From contig NZ_JACYFS010000005.1 of the NCBI RefSeq assembly GCF_014837145.1, positions 62,001-126,000 on the forward strand: DNA of 64,000 bases. Reading direction: 5' to 3'. The notes under the pieces are model-generated. The model made no database searches. It was given only the letters and a program-made list of their open reading frames with translations, and had not been told where the DNA came from. Below are positions 45,016-54,431 of this stretch, piece by piece; position 1 is the stretch's first letter, and each line of letters begins with the position of its first letter. The DNA comes from Chryseobacterium caseinilyticum. Its GTDB lineage: Bacteria > Bacteroidota > Bacteroidia > Flavobacteriales > Weeksellaceae. The position numbers and the translations under genes were made by a program.

Positions 45016-45633
45016 AAATCCGTGATTCTTAATATCTTTGATAATCAGATCAAAATGATCAGGAATTTTTTCAATCGTCAGCCAGTTAAAATCTATTCCG
45101 TTGTTGATGAAAAGTTTTTCGAGATAAACATTTGAAGTTATTTTATCATGCAGTTCCGAAAGAAGATCGTCCAGTTCCATCCAGTAATCTTCGTCCAGTT
45201 TTTTGATGAGTAAGAGAGATTTTACTACTTTATTAATAAGATAAAGGTACAGTTTATAAATATCATTAAACCTTTGTCGGCTCAGTTTATCATTGGATTC
45301 TAAAATCTGATTAATTAGAAAAAGATTCAGAGAAACATCACCAAATTTATCCGAAGTCACCTTCACATGCTCAGTAATTTCAGCACTGATTTTTCTAATG
45401 AGAACGACAAAATATTTTTGATTGCTGATGTATCTTGAAGCAAATTCTACCTTTTCTTTGATGTGTTCTTCCATCGCATCTCGCTTCTGATCGGCAGTTT
45501 CAGTGTCAATCAGTTCAAAATACAGTTTTTTGGATAAAATTTTATCCTTTTTCAGTAATCTGAAAATAAGGCGGTCCTTTTCTATAGGTTTCAGTTCGCT
45601 CAGCGCTGCTTTAAATTCTTTAGAATATTCCAT
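45007..45633 (-). CDS. Conserved protein of unknown function
   Basis: 208 residues, highly charged and alpha-helical, no signal peptide or membrane segment. It starts MEYSKEFKAALSELKP and contains KDRLIFRLLKKDKILSKKL, which resembles a tandem-helix repeat fold. No family recognised. Its ATG shares one base with the TGA of the upstream GT2 (TGATG), so the two genes are translationally coupled. Confidence 0.72.
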   Translation of the reverse strand: MEYSKEFKAALSELKPIEKDRLIFRLLKKDKILSKKLYFELIDTETADQKRDAMEEHIKEKVEFASRYISNQKYFVVLIRKISAEITEHVKVTSDKFGDVSLNLFLINQILESNDKLSRQRFNDIYKLYLYLINKVVKSLLLIKKLDEDYWMELDDLLSELHDKITSNVYLEKLFINNGIDFNWLTIEKIPDHFDLIIKDIKNHGFLK

Positions 45634-46385
45634 CAGTTAAAGAGTTTTGAATATTTTTTAAAACCATTGAAAGCCCAGTTTAGAGTATAGTACATTGATT
45701 TTACAGTTGAAAATTTCATAAAATCTTTGTACACCAGATATTGATCCTTTATGATATTCTGTTTTTTTCTCGAGATGCTCGTAGCGTGCATCCTGTATTT
45801 TGCCATCGTTTTCGGCAAAGCTTTTCCCTCGGGGATTTTCTTTAACAAATTAAGCCACATCACATGGTCTTCTCTTTTGCTTCCTTCAGGAAAAAATTCT
45901 TTTCCAACCCTTTTAGAATCGTACATAGAAGAAAGGAGCGACAGTCTGCATGTTTTAAGCAAATTTTGAAAAGTAACAGTTTTATCAGCTTTGAAATCTT
46001 CAATTTGCGGGTTCAGGCTTTCGTCACATCTTGCATAGTTGGAGTAGGCGAGCTCGGCATTTTCCTTTTTCATAAAGTTAACCATTTCTTCTAAAAATTC
46101 AGGATTCCAAAAGTCATCAGCATCAAGAAAAGTGATGAATCTCCCAGAAGCCTTTTGAAGGGAAATATTTCTCGCATGCCCGGCGCCACCGTTTTTTTCA
46201 GCGACAGTGAGTTTAATTCTCGGGTCAGGATTGTTTCTTATAATTTCCACCGAACCGTCTTTGGAACAGTCATCCGTAATCAGCCATTCCCAATCTGTAA
46301 ACGTCTGGTTGAGTACCGAGTCTATCGTTTCTCTCAAAAATTTTGAAGAATTATAGCACGGAGTGATGATGGAAATTTCGGGCAT
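45633..46385 (-). CDS. GT2 family glycosyltransferase
   Basis: 250-residue GT-A enzyme: ISIITPCYNSSKF (4-16), ITDDCSKDGS (35-44), FLDADDFW with the DxD motif (near 89-96) and HVMWLNLL in the acceptor part. This is the WcaA-like class common in O-antigen and capsule loci. Located beside kdtA on the opposite strand, outside the main glycan cluster. Confidence 0.9.
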   Translation of the reverse strand: MPEISIITPCYNSSKFLRETIDSVLNQTFTDWEWLITDDCSKDGSVEIIRNNPDPRIKLTVAEKNGGAGHARNISLQKASGRFITFLDADDFWNPEFLEEMVNFMKKENAELAYSNYARCDESLNPQIEDFKADKTVTFQNLLKTCRLSLLSSMYDSKRVGKEFFPEGSKREDHVMWLNLLKKIPEGKALPKTMAKYRMHATSISRKKQNIIKDQYLVYKDFMKFSTVKSMYYTLNWAFNGFKKYSKLFN

Positions 46386-46531
46386 TTGCGACTTTTTGCA
46401 AATATAAACTTTTTAAAATGTGTTTAAATAAAGCAAAATGATAAGAAAATGTAAAATATGATTCTAAATATGAAAAAAAATAGCAAAGTATTTAAAAAAA
46501 ATCATAATTTTAGGCCTTGAAAAAATGATCT

Positions 46532-47008
46532 ATGAAGAAATTAGCATTATTATTTGCGGGATTGGCTTTGTTTGCTACGACGACAGCTTGTAACGACGAC
46601 GAAGAGACAGCTCCTGAAGTACCTTTGGTAGGAACCTGGCAACCGTTAACCGAAGTAAGAACTGAGGTTGATACAAACGGTGACGGTGTGAGCGATCTTG
46701 TTACATACAGTACTTGTCAACGTCAGGCCAGATGGGTTTTCAAAGAAAACAGTTCAGGAACCCGTACTACTTTTGAGGAATCAGGGGTGTCACCTGTAGT
46801 TTGTGCTCAGACATCAAACCGTACTTTCTCATACGCTTATGATAAAGGTGCTAAAACTATAGAGCTTAAATATCAGGGAACAGTTGTTTCAGATAAAGGA
46901 AAAATTACAAGACTGGATGCAGATGCAATGAATCTGATGATTGAAGACAAAACAGATCCTACAGTTTTTAAAACTGTGACTTATTCTTTCAAAAGAATTC
47001 CGCAATAA
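46532..47008 (+). CDS. Lipocalin-like lipoprotein
   Basis: 158 residues. Signal peptide with lipobox TTAC (Cys20, …ALFATTTAC), then an acidic stretch and a small beta barrel beginning LVGTWQPL, the lipocalin-like/DUF5004 start GxW. Two later cysteines (STCQRQ, VVCAQT) may form a disulfide. Ligand unknown. Strong terminator with UUCG loop downstream. Confidence 0.8.
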   Translation: MKKLALLFAGLALFATTTACNDDEETAPEVPLVGTWQPLTEVRTEVDTNGDGVSDLVTYSTCQRQARWVFKENSSGTRTTFEESGVSPVVCAQTSNRTFSYAYDKGAKTIELKYQGTVVSDKGKITRLDADAMNLMIEDKTDPTVFKTVTYSFKRIPQ

Positions 47009-47036
47009 TTTTTTGAATATATTGAATTAGCATATT

Positions 47037-47060
47037 AAATCTCATCTTCGGATGAGATTT
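47037..47060 (+). terminator. Terminator of the lipocalin-like gene
   Basis: 10-bp perfect stem aaatctcatc / gatgagattt closed by a TTCG tetraloop and followed by T-rich DNA. Confidence 0.85.
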
Positions 47061-47108
47061 TTTGTTTTTAGCTTAACTTATTTTAATTAATATTTCTTTT
47101 AAAATCAT

Positions 47109-47116
47109 TATTTTTG
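47109..47116 (+). promoter_or_regulatory. Promoter -7 box of leuS
   Basis: TATTTTTG, 64 nt before the leuS GTG. Confidence 0.45.
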
Positions 47117-47180
47117 TGAATCAGGATTGAAAATTACATTTATTTTACATCCATCTTTTAACATATAACAATTACGAAAC

Positions 47181-49994
47181 GTGTTTTACGATCATCAGCA
47201 GATAGAAAAAAAGTGGCAGAAATACTGGGAAGACAATCAGACTTACAAGACTTCCGATAAAACAGATAAACCGAAATTTTATGTACTCGATATGTTTCCG
47301 TATCCATCGGGAGCGGGGCTGCATGTAGGTCATCCGCTGGGATACATTGCGTCAGATATCTATGCGAGATATAAAAGACATCAGGGTTTCAATGTGCTGC
47401 ATCCTGTTGGTTACGATTCTTTCGGACTTCCGGCTGAGCAGTATGCTATTCAGACTGGTCAGCATCCTGCTGTTACCACCGAACAGAACATCACGAGATA
47501 CGAAGAGCAGTTAAGAAAAATAGGTTTCTCATTTGACTGGAGCAGGGAAGTGAGAACTTCCGACGCCTCTTATTATAAATGGACGCAGTGGATTTTCATC
47601 GAACTGTTTCATTCGTGGTACAATAAAAATACAGACAAGGCAGAATCTATTGAAACTTTGATTCAACATTTTGAAGAAAAGGGAACAGAAGATTTAAATG
47701 CCAATCAAAACGAAGAATTAAATTTCACTGCAGAAGAATGGAAAATTGCTTCTGAAATTGATAAAGAAGATATTTTATTAAATTACCGTTTGGCCTACAG
47801 AGCTGAAACTACAGTAAACTGGTGTCCTGCTTTAGGAACAGTTTTGGCCAACGACGAGATTAAAGACGGTAAATCCGAAAGAGGCGGTTACCCTGTTTTC
47901 CAAAAGAAAATGATGCAGTGGAGCATGAGAATTTCAGCTTACTCAGAAAGATTGTTGCAGGGTTTAAAAACTTTAGACTGGCCACAACCTTTGAAAGATT
48001 CCCAGGAATACTGGATAGGGAAATCGCAGGGAGCGCAGGTTAAATTTGAGATAGAAAATCACGACGAGATTATTGAGGTTTTCACAACAAGACCCGACAC
48101 CATTTTCGGGGCAACCTTCATGGTTTTGGCTCCCGAAAATCCTTTGGTGGAAAATATCACGACGCCGGAACAGAAAGCTGAGGTTGATTCTTATATAGAA
48201 GAAACTTCCAAGAAAACCGAACGTGATAGAATGGCAGACGTGAAAAACGTGAGTGGTGCCTTCACGGGAAGTTATGCCGTCAATCCGTTCAGCGGAAAAA
48301 AGATGCCGGTTTATATTTCAGATTATGTACTGATGGGTTACGGAACCGGAGCGGTAATGGCTGTTCCTGCACATGACGAGCGTGATCACCGTTTTGCAAA
48401 GAAATTTAATTTAGAAATTATAAAAGTTGTAGAAACTGAAGAGGATATTCAGGAAAAATCTTTTGATTCCAAAGATTCTGTCTGTGTAAATTCTGATTTC
48501 TTAAACGGTTTAAATTATAAAGATGCGAAATCAAAAATAATTGCAGAAATAGAAAACAGAGGAATTGGTCACGGCACTACAAATTACAGGCAGCGTGATG
48601 CTATTTTTTCAAGACAGAGATACTGGGGAGAGCCCGTTCCTGTATATTATAAAGATGGAATGCCTTATACTTTGCCAAAATCTGCTTTGCCTCTGGAACT
48701 TCCTGAAGTTGAAAAATATTTGCCGACTGAAGATGGAGATCCGCCTTTAGGAAATTCAAAAACATTTGCCTGGGATGAAGCAACTGAGAAAGTAGTCGCA
48801 ACAGATTTAATTGATGATAAAACCGTATTTCCTCTGGAATTATCTACAATGCCTGGCTGGGCAGGCAGCTCATGGTATTTCCTGAGATACATGGATCCTA
48901 AGAACGATGAGGTTTTTGCTGAAAAAGATTTGTCAGACTATTGGGGACAGGTAGATTTATACATTGGTGGAAGCGAGCATGCCACCGGTCACTTACTGTA
49001 TTCCCGTTTCTGGAATATGTTCTTAAAGGACAGAGGATTTATTAATAATGATGAGCCTTTCCAAAAGCTGATTAATCAGGGGATGATTTTGGGGATGAGT
49101 GCATTTGTTTACAGAGTTGAAGGAACGAATCAATATGTTTCTAAAAATTTGGCAAAAGATTATCAGACTCAGGCAATTCATGTCGATGTATCTTTATTAA
49201 AAGGAACTACCGATGAATTAGACACCGAAGCTTTCAAATCCTGGAGACCAGATTATGCAGACGCAGAATTTATTTTGGAAGATGGAAAATACATCACAGG
49301 TCGTGAAGTCGAAAAAATGTCCAAGTCAAAATACAATGTTGTAAATCCCGATGATATCTGCGAAGAATATGGAGCAGACGGTTTGAGACTTTATGAAATG
49401 TTTTTAGGTCCATTGGAACAATCCAAGCCATGGAATACACAAGGTTTGAGTGGAGTTTATGGTTTCTTGAAGAAATTCTGGAATCTGTATTTCAACGGAG
49501 AAGTTTTGGAAGTATCAGATGAAGAACCAACAAAAGCGGAATATAAAGTATTGCATACCTTAATAAAGAAGGTGGTTTATGACATCGAAAATTTTTCATT
49601 CAATACTTCAGTATCTTCATTTATGATTGCTGTCAATGAATTACAGAAATTAAAATGTAATAAGCGAAATATTTTAGAACCTCTTGCAGTTGTCATTTCT
49701 CCTTATGCGCCTCACATCTGTGAAGAACTTTGGAGCTTGATGGGAAATCAGGATTCAATTGAATATGTAAACTTCCCGTTACTTGAAGAAAAGTACCTTG
49801 AAGAAGACGAAATTGAGTATCCGATCAGTGTAAATGGGAGGACAAAATTTAAAATTTCACTATCGGCACAGCTTTCTGCAAAAGAAGTGGAAGATTTAGT
49901 GCTTCAAAATGACAAAATGGAACAGATTTTGGAGGGTAAAACTCCGAAAAAAATCATTGTTGTTCCCAAAAGAATTGTCAACATTGTAATTTAA
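47181..49994 (+). CDS. leuS: Leucyl-tRNA synthetase
   Basis: 937 residues; charges tRNA-Leu. HIGH box HVGH (48-51) in PSGAGLHVGHPLGY, KMSKS at 712-716, editing (CP1) domain with TTRPDTIFGATFMVLAPENPL and GTGAVMAVPAHDERD. The start is GTG (47181-47183), giving the family N-terminus MFYDHQQIEKKWQKYW. It is some 70 residues longer than E. coli LeuRS; extra material lies near 150-210 (…TDKAESIETLIQHFEEKG…) and after the editing domain. Monocistronic. Confidence 0.96.
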   Translation: MFYDHQQIEKKWQKYWEDNQTYKTSDKTDKPKFYVLDMFPYPSGAGLHVGHPLGYIASDIYARYKRHQGFNVLHPVGYDSFGLPAEQYAIQTGQHPAVTTEQNITRYEEQLRKIGFSFDWSREVRTSDASYYKWTQWIFIELFHSWYNKNTDKAESIETLIQHFEEKGTEDLNANQNEELNFTAEEWKIASEIDKEDILLNYRLAYRAETTVNWCPALGTVLANDEIKDGKSERGGYPVFQKKMMQWSMRISAYSERLLQGLKTLDWPQPLKDSQEYWIGKSQGAQVKFEIENHDEIIEVFTTRPDTIFGATFMVLAPENPLVENITTPEQKAEVDSYIEETSKKTERDRMADVKNVSGAFTGSYAVNPFSGKKMPVYISDYVLMGYGTGAVMAVPAHDERDHRFAKKFNLEIIKVVETEEDIQEKSFDSKDSVCVNSDFLNGLNYKDAKSKIIAEIENRGIGHGTTNYRQRDAIFSRQRYWGEPVPVYYKDGMPYTLPKSALPLELPEVEKYLPTEDGDPPLGNSKTFAWDEATEKVVATDLIDDKTVFPLELSTMPGWAGSSWYFLRYMDPKNDEVFAEKDLSDYWGQVDLYIGGSEHATGHLLYSRFWNMFLKDRGFINNDEPFQKLINQGMILGMSAFVYRVEGTNQYVSKNLAKDYQTQAIHVDVSLLKGTTDELDTEAFKSWRPDYADAEFILEDGKYITGREVEKMSKSKYNVVNPDDICEEYGADGLRLYEMFLGPLEQSKPWNTQGLSGVYGFLKKFWNLYFNGEVLEVSDEEPTKAEYKVLHTLIKKVVYDIENFSFNTSVSSFMIAVNELQKLKCNKRNILEPLAVVISPYAPHICEELWSLMGNQDSIEYVNFPLLEEKYLEEDEIEYPISVNGRTKFKISLSAQLSAKEVEDLVLQNDKMEQILEGKTPKKIIVVPKRIVNIVI

Positions 49995-50234
49995 AAAAAA
50001 CTTAACATTGGAAGATTTAGAAAATTTAGACTTCAATTTTTTTGAATATTCAATGTTTTTTAGTTCTTTAATAAAAGATTGATAAAATAATATCGTATTT
50101 TTAGCAAAATAAAAACAGATTAATTATTTGTTATCCTAAAAATACAAAATGTTTATTTATGTCTCTTGCAAGTTAAATTATTTTATCTTTATTTTACAAT
50201 CTCAAAAATTTTAAACAATATAATTTAGTTAAAT

Positions 50235-51107
50235 ATGGAAATGAATGTTTCAAAAAATGATGAGCAAGTAGTTGCTAAAAAAAAGGGTGGTCTTAACCCT
50301 GCAATTGTAATTCCTATTTTATTCGTAATTGGAGTTGCTATTTATATGTTTGTATTGGGTAACCCTTCAAACTTCCAACATCCAGATCAGTTCAAAGGTG
50401 CTGCCTCTGTTGCTTTATCTGATGTTGAAGGTAAAAAAATTGAACCAGCTGAAGGATCAATGATGGGTATCGTTTACAAAGGAGGTCCTGTAGTTCCAAT
50501 CTTGCTTACATTTATGATCACGGTATTGGTGTTCTCAATCGAGAGAGCTTTGGTATTAGGTAGAGCAAGCGGAAAGAACAATTTGGATAACTTCGTTACT
50601 ACAATCAGAACGCATCTGAACAAAAACCAAATCAACGAAGCTTTGGAAGAGTGTGACAGACAGCAAGGTTCTGTAGGGAACGTTGTAAAAGAAGGTCTTA
50701 CTACTTACAAAATTCTTGAGAAAGATGCTACTTTAAACAAAGAGCAGAAATTGGTTGCACTAAGTAAGTCTTTAGAAGAAGCTACTACTTTAGAAATGCC
50801 AATGCTTGAGAAAAACATGATGATTCTTTCTACTTTAGGTACTGTAGCAACATTGATCGCGCTTTTAGGGACAGTACTTGGTATGATTAAAGCATTTGCT
50901 GCTTTAGGTGCAGGTGGAGGATCTCCGGATGCTGCTGCTCTATCAACTGGTATCTCTGAAGCCTTGATCAACACGGCATTAGGTATTGGTACTTCTGCGA
51001 TTGCAATTATCCTTTACAACTATTTTACATCTAAGATTGATGGATTAACTTATAAAATAGACGAAATCGGATTAAGCATTCAGCAATCTTTTGCAGAATT
51101 CAACTAA
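50235..51107 (+). CDS. exbB: MotA/TolQ/ExbB proton channel family protein
   Basis: 290 residues. N-terminal helix (about 24-44), second helix (VVPILLTFMITVLVFSIERAL) and the conserved C-terminal pair STLGTVATLIALLGTVLGMIK and GISEALINTALGIGTSAIAI form the ExbB/TolQ proton-channel core. It energises TonB with the two ExbD genes downstream. 62 bp to exbD-1. The 240-bp region upstream is AT-rich with only a weak -7-like sequence. Confidence 0.93.
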   Translation: MEMNVSKNDEQVVAKKKGGLNPAIVIPILFVIGVAIYMFVLGNPSNFQHPDQFKGAASVALSDVEGKKIEPAEGSMMGIVYKGGPVVPILLTFMITVLVFSIERALVLGRASGKNNLDNFVTTIRTHLNKNQINEALEECDRQQGSVGNVVKEGLTTYKILEKDATLNKEQKLVALSKSLEEATTLEMPMLEKNMMILSTLGTVATLIALLGTVLGMIKAFAALGAGGGSPDAAALSTGISEALINTALGIGTSAIAIILYNYFTSKIDGLTYKIDEIGLSIQQSFAEFN

Positions 51108-51169
51108 GAGTTGAATAGGGTCTGCAAACAGACATAATCTTATTTTGTTAAATTTTATAAATATTTAAT

Positions 51170-51760
51170 ATGGCGAGAGTCAAACCAAAAAGACACGGGG
51201 TAGTTACGGATATGACGGCAATGTGCGACGTTGCTTTCCTGCTCCTTACGTTCTTCATCCTTACAACGCAGTTTAAAAAGCCGGATGCAGAGCAGATTAC
51301 TACGCCATCTTCAGTTTCAACACAAAAGTTGGATGATACCAACTTGATGACGATAAGTGTAACTCCGGACGGAAGATTCTTCTTTACACCTACTGTTACA
51401 CCAACCGAGAGAGATGAAATTCTTGATAATATGGCTGGTGAGTACAGAATCGGGTTTACAGAGGCTCAGAAAAAAGCATTCAGAAATGCAAGTGCCATCG
51501 GAGTTCCAATGAAGCAGCTTCCATCTTATCTTGATAAGCCGGAAGATGTGAGACAACAGATCAAAGGAGTTTCAATTCCTATGGATTCTGTGAATAAAGA
51601 ATTGACCAGCTGGGTAAAATATTCTCTGCAGGCAAATCCTGAAGCCAGATTGGCTATTAAGGGTGATGCTAAAGCACAGTATCCGCAGTTCAAGGCATTG
51701 TTTGATGGATTGAAAGAGATTGAGTTTTATAAATTTGTACTGATTACATCGTCTGAGTAA
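51170..51760 (+). CDS. exbD: ExbD family biopolymer transport protein (ExbD-1)
   Basis: 196 residues. DMTAMCDVAFLLLTFFIL with the membrane Asp gives the ExbD transmembrane segment (about 13-32), and the periplasmic domain follows. It differs from ExbD-2 in sequence, so the pair probably forms a mixed ExbD dimer, as reported for several Bacteroidota with two tandem exbD genes. 20 bp to the next gene. Confidence 0.92.
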   Translation: MARVKPKRHGVVTDMTAMCDVAFLLLTFFILTTQFKKPDAEQITTPSSVSTQKLDDTNLMTISVTPDGRFFFTPTVTPTERDEILDNMAGEYRIGFTEAQKKAFRNASAIGVPMKQLPSYLDKPEDVRQQIKGVSIPMDSVNKELTSWVKYSLQANPEARLAIKGDAKAQYPQFKALFDGLKEIEFYKFVLITSSE

Positions 51761-51780
51761 TCGGATTAAAAAAGAGAACA

Positions 51781-52329
51781 ATGGCAGAAGTACAAGTACA
51801 GGAAAAAGGCGGGAAAGGCGGAAAGGTCCGCTCGAAAAAACATAACGCCAGAGTAGACATGACTCCGATGGTGGATTTAGGTTTCCTTTTGATCACATTC
51901 TTTATGTTTACCACAACTTTCAGTAAACCCAATATTATGGATATGAAGTTGCCGGCTAAACCTCCAAAGGATCAGCCAATTACGGATATACCAGAAATTG
52001 ACCTATCAAATGCAGTAACATTTCTTTTAGGTAAGGATGATAAAATGTATTACCATCAGTTAGATCAGAATGGTCTTACAGATCCAGGTAAACTTACAGA
52101 ATCTACACTTGATTCAGAAGATATTGCTAAAGTGATTGCTACTGCGAAAGCGAGAGCAAAAAGACCGGATATCTTTACAGTAATCATTAAACCTACTGAT
52201 GACTCAAATTATGAGAATTTTGTAGATATTCTGGATGAAATGGCAATTACGAAAACAGACCACTACGGTATTGGTGAAGTAAAGCCTTGGGAAAAAGCTG
52301 TTTATGACCAAAAAGTTGGGAATAAATAG
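51781..52329 (+). CDS. exbD: ExbD family biopolymer transport protein (ExbD-2)
   Basis: 182 residues. ARVDMTPMVDLGFLLITFFMF is the proton-conducting helix; the periplasmic domain ends GEVKPWEKAVYDQK. It is close to the orphan paralogue at 34698-35216. Placed between ExbD-1 and TonB in one operon. Confidence 0.93.
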   Translation: MAEVQVQEKGGKGGKVRSKKHNARVDMTPMVDLGFLLITFFMFTTTFSKPNIMDMKLPAKPPKDQPITDIPEIDLSNAVTFLLGKDDKMYYHQLDQNGLTDPGKLTESTLDSEDIAKVIATAKARAKRPDIFTVIIKPTDDSNYENFVDILDEMAITKTDHYGIGEVKPWEKAVYDQKVGNK

Positions 52330-52355
52330 TTGATTAATAAATAAATTAAAAAAGT

Positions 52356-53192
52356 ATGTCAACAGATAATTATAATGCTACAAGTCCTACTCTTGATGAG
52401 GTGGTATTTGAACGCAGAAATAAAGAATATGGTGCGTATGATCTGAGACAGGCATACAGACCATTGTTAACAAAGGCATTTCTTTTAGGAACTCTTATTT
52501 TCGTTCTTATAGTTGTAGGTCCGTTTTTATATTTAAAAATGACCCAGGAAGAGGCAAAAGAAGAGAAAATTGTGGAAGTAAATTTAGATGAAATCAAAGA
52601 TTTACCTCCGCCTCCTATTGAAGAAAAAGCACCGCCTCCACCACCGCCACCACCGCCAGTTGAACCGCCTAAAGTGGAAATTGTGAAGGATATGATTCCT
52701 GAGCCAAAACCAAACCCGAAAATCGAGGAACCACCTAAAAAAATGGAGGAAACCAAAGATACAAACATCGGTACTAAAGATCAGGAAGGTGAAAAAAAGG
52801 TTGTATGGAAAGCTCCTGAAATGCCGAAAGAAACAGGTCAGGGTAAAACGATGGAAACTCCTAAAGTAGATCCTAACAAGATCGTTGAAGGAGGTCTTGA
52901 GCAGCAGGCTGATTTCATCGGAGGTATTGAGAAATTCAGAAGATTAGTAGGTGAAAACTTCGATCAGTCTGATTTTGAAGGTCTTGGTGAAACAGTAAGT
53001 ACAAGCATCAGTTTCGTAGTTGAAAGAGATGGTACCATTTCAGACGTAAAAGCTACAGGTCCGAATTCAGCATTCAACAAAGAAGCAGAAAGAACGATCA
53101 GAGGAATCAGAGGAAAATGGTCTCCAGGTAAAATGCAGGGAGAATCAGTAAGATCAAGATTCAGACTTCCATTAAAAATGGCATTTGAATAA
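52356..53192 (+). CDS. tonB: Energy transducer TonB
   Basis: 278 residues. A single membrane helix at about 37-58 is preceded by a cytoplasmic stretch; then a proline-rich linker (runs of P and repeated Glu/Pro/Lys, about 84-135) spans the periplasm, and the TonB C-terminal domain (about 195-278) has SISFVVERDGTISDVKATG and RSRFRLPLKMAFE. It couples the inner-membrane proton gradient to outer-membrane TonB-dependent transporters. The operon ends at a strong terminator. Confidence 0.95.
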   Translation: MSTDNYNATSPTLDEVVFERRNKEYGAYDLRQAYRPLLTKAFLLGTLIFVLIVVGPFLYLKMTQEEAKEEKIVEVNLDEIKDLPPPPIEEKAPPPPPPPPPVEPPKVEIVKDMIPEPKPNPKIEEPPKKMEETKDTNIGTKDQEGEKKVVWKAPEMPKETGQGKTMETPKVDPNKIVEGGLEQQADFIGGIEKFRRLVGENFDQSDFEGLGETVSTSISFVVERDGTISDVKATGPNSAFNKEAERTIRGIRGKWSPGKMQGESVRSRFRLPLKMAFE

Positions 53193-53214
53193 TCTGATTT
53201 TTAATTAAATACCA

Positions 53215-53244
53215 AAAGAGCAGCAATTTATTTTGTTGCTCTTT
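53215..53244 (+). terminator. Terminator of the exbB-exbD-exbD-tonB operon
   Basis: 12-bp stem aaagagcagcaa / ttgttgctcttt (one G-U) and T-run. Confidence 0.85.
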
Positions 53245-53263
53245 TTTATTAACTTTTTTTAAC

Positions 53264-53293
53264 TTTGAGACTGATATTATTTTAGTATTTTTG
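53264..53293 (+). promoter_or_regulatory. Promoter directly before the 53298 gene
   Basis: TTTG (53264-53267), 18-nt spacer, TATTTTTG (53286-53293); the ATG is only 4 nt after the -7 box, pointing to a leaderless transcript. Confidence 0.75.
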
Positions 53294-53297
53294 CTAT

Positions 53298-53498
53298 ATG
53301 GTCTTTAGATATTTATCAATCCTGGTAGGCTTATGCTACATTCTTGTAGGTGTTTTTACCATTATTTACAAAGCGTTTATCGTTTTTCCTCTGGAGCAGT
53401 TAACAGCCTATGCTTTAGGTGCTGTTCTGATCGGATACGGAGTTTTCAGAATAACAAGGGGCTTTTATCAAATTAAAAAATCTGATCAGGATGAGTAA
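53298..53498 (+). CDS. Small membrane protein of unknown function
   Basis: 66 residues with two transmembrane helices (about 2-24 and 34-55). The ATG is 4 nt beyond a well-formed promoter -7 box. Its 3' end overlaps the start of the PstS-like gene by 8 bp, suggesting co-translation. No domain recognised. Confidence 0.75.
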   Translation: MVFRYLSILVGLCYILVGVFTIIYKAFIVFPLEQLTAYALGAVLIGYGVFRITRGFYQIKKSDQDE

Positions 53499-54360
53499 GA
53501 ATATTCTTTACGTCTTTTTTACGCTGGCAATATTTCTGTCCTGTTCTGCTGATAAAACAGATTCTCCGCAGACAGGTGATATCACAGTAGTTGCTGATGA
53601 ATCCTTTGAAAACGTTACAAGGGTTTTAAAAGACCGTTACATGCTTTTTTACCCCAAGACAAAAATTAATCTGAAGATTAAAAAAGAGAATGAGGCTTTG
53701 CAGGATCTTCTTAAAGGTAACGCACGGGTAATTGTAATGTCAAGGGATCTTACAGCAGATGAAAAAACGGCATTTAAGCAGAAATTTAAATCTGAGATTG
53801 AACCTGCTAGATTCGCAGCTGATGGTCTTGTATTTATAGTGTCAAAAGCGTCAACGCTGGAGAATGTGTCAGTAGATGAAATTAAAAGAAGATTGCTTGA
53901 CGGCAAGAATTCACTAATCTTTGACGGATCCAATTCTGCAAACACAAGTTTTATTGCCAAAAGGCTCGGGATTGCACCCAATGATTTACAATATTCTACG
54001 CTGACATCTAACGAGGATATTATCACTCAGATCAATAAATATCCGAACAGCATTGGTGTCGTAGGATTTAATGCTTTAAGCAGACCACACAATACAGAGT
54101 CAAAAATGTTTCGTGAATCTGTGAAGATTTTACCAATAACAGATGCAAATGGTAAAAGCGTGACAATTTCGCCTCAGACAATGAAAAATAATACGTATCC
54201 TTTTACAAGGGTCTTATATTTCATTACAAATGAAGCATATTTTGGTCTGGGAAATGGATTTATCAGATTTTCATGTTCACAGCCGGGTCAGATCATCGTA
54301 AAAAAACAGGGATTACAGCCATTTTATATTATTCCGAGAGAGGTGAAAATCAGTGAGTAA
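53491..54360 (+). CDS. PstS-like substrate-binding lipoprotein
   Basis: 289 residues. Lipobox LSCSA (…FLSCSADK) and a PBP-like fold starting GDITVVADESFENVTRVL, with ARVIVMSRDLTADEK, DGSNSANTSFIAKRLG and QPFYIIPREVKISE, resembles phosphate-binding PstS. No PstA/B/C permease genes are nearby. Located between the TonB operon and the TPR gene; it may feed a TonB-dependent pathway or sense a ligand. Ligand is inferred only. Confidence 0.85.
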   Translation: MSKNILYVFFTLAIFLSCSADKTDSPQTGDITVVADESFENVTRVLKDRYMLFYPKTKINLKIKKENEALQDLLKGNARVIVMSRDLTADEKTAFKQKFKSEIEPARFAADGLVFIVSKASTLENVSVDEIKRRLLDGKNSLIFDGSNSANTSFIAKRLGIAPNDLQYSTLTSNEDIITQINKYPNSIGVVGFNALSRPHNTESKMFRESVKILPITDANGKSVTISPQTMKNNTYPFTRVLYFITNEAYFGLGNGFIRFSCSQPGQIIVKKQGLQPFYIIPREVKISE

Positions 54361-54431
54361 TAGATTATTGGTCTGATAATTGATAAATATAAACGGTCAA
54401 AAAATTAAAAAAAAATTATAATTTCAAAAAT

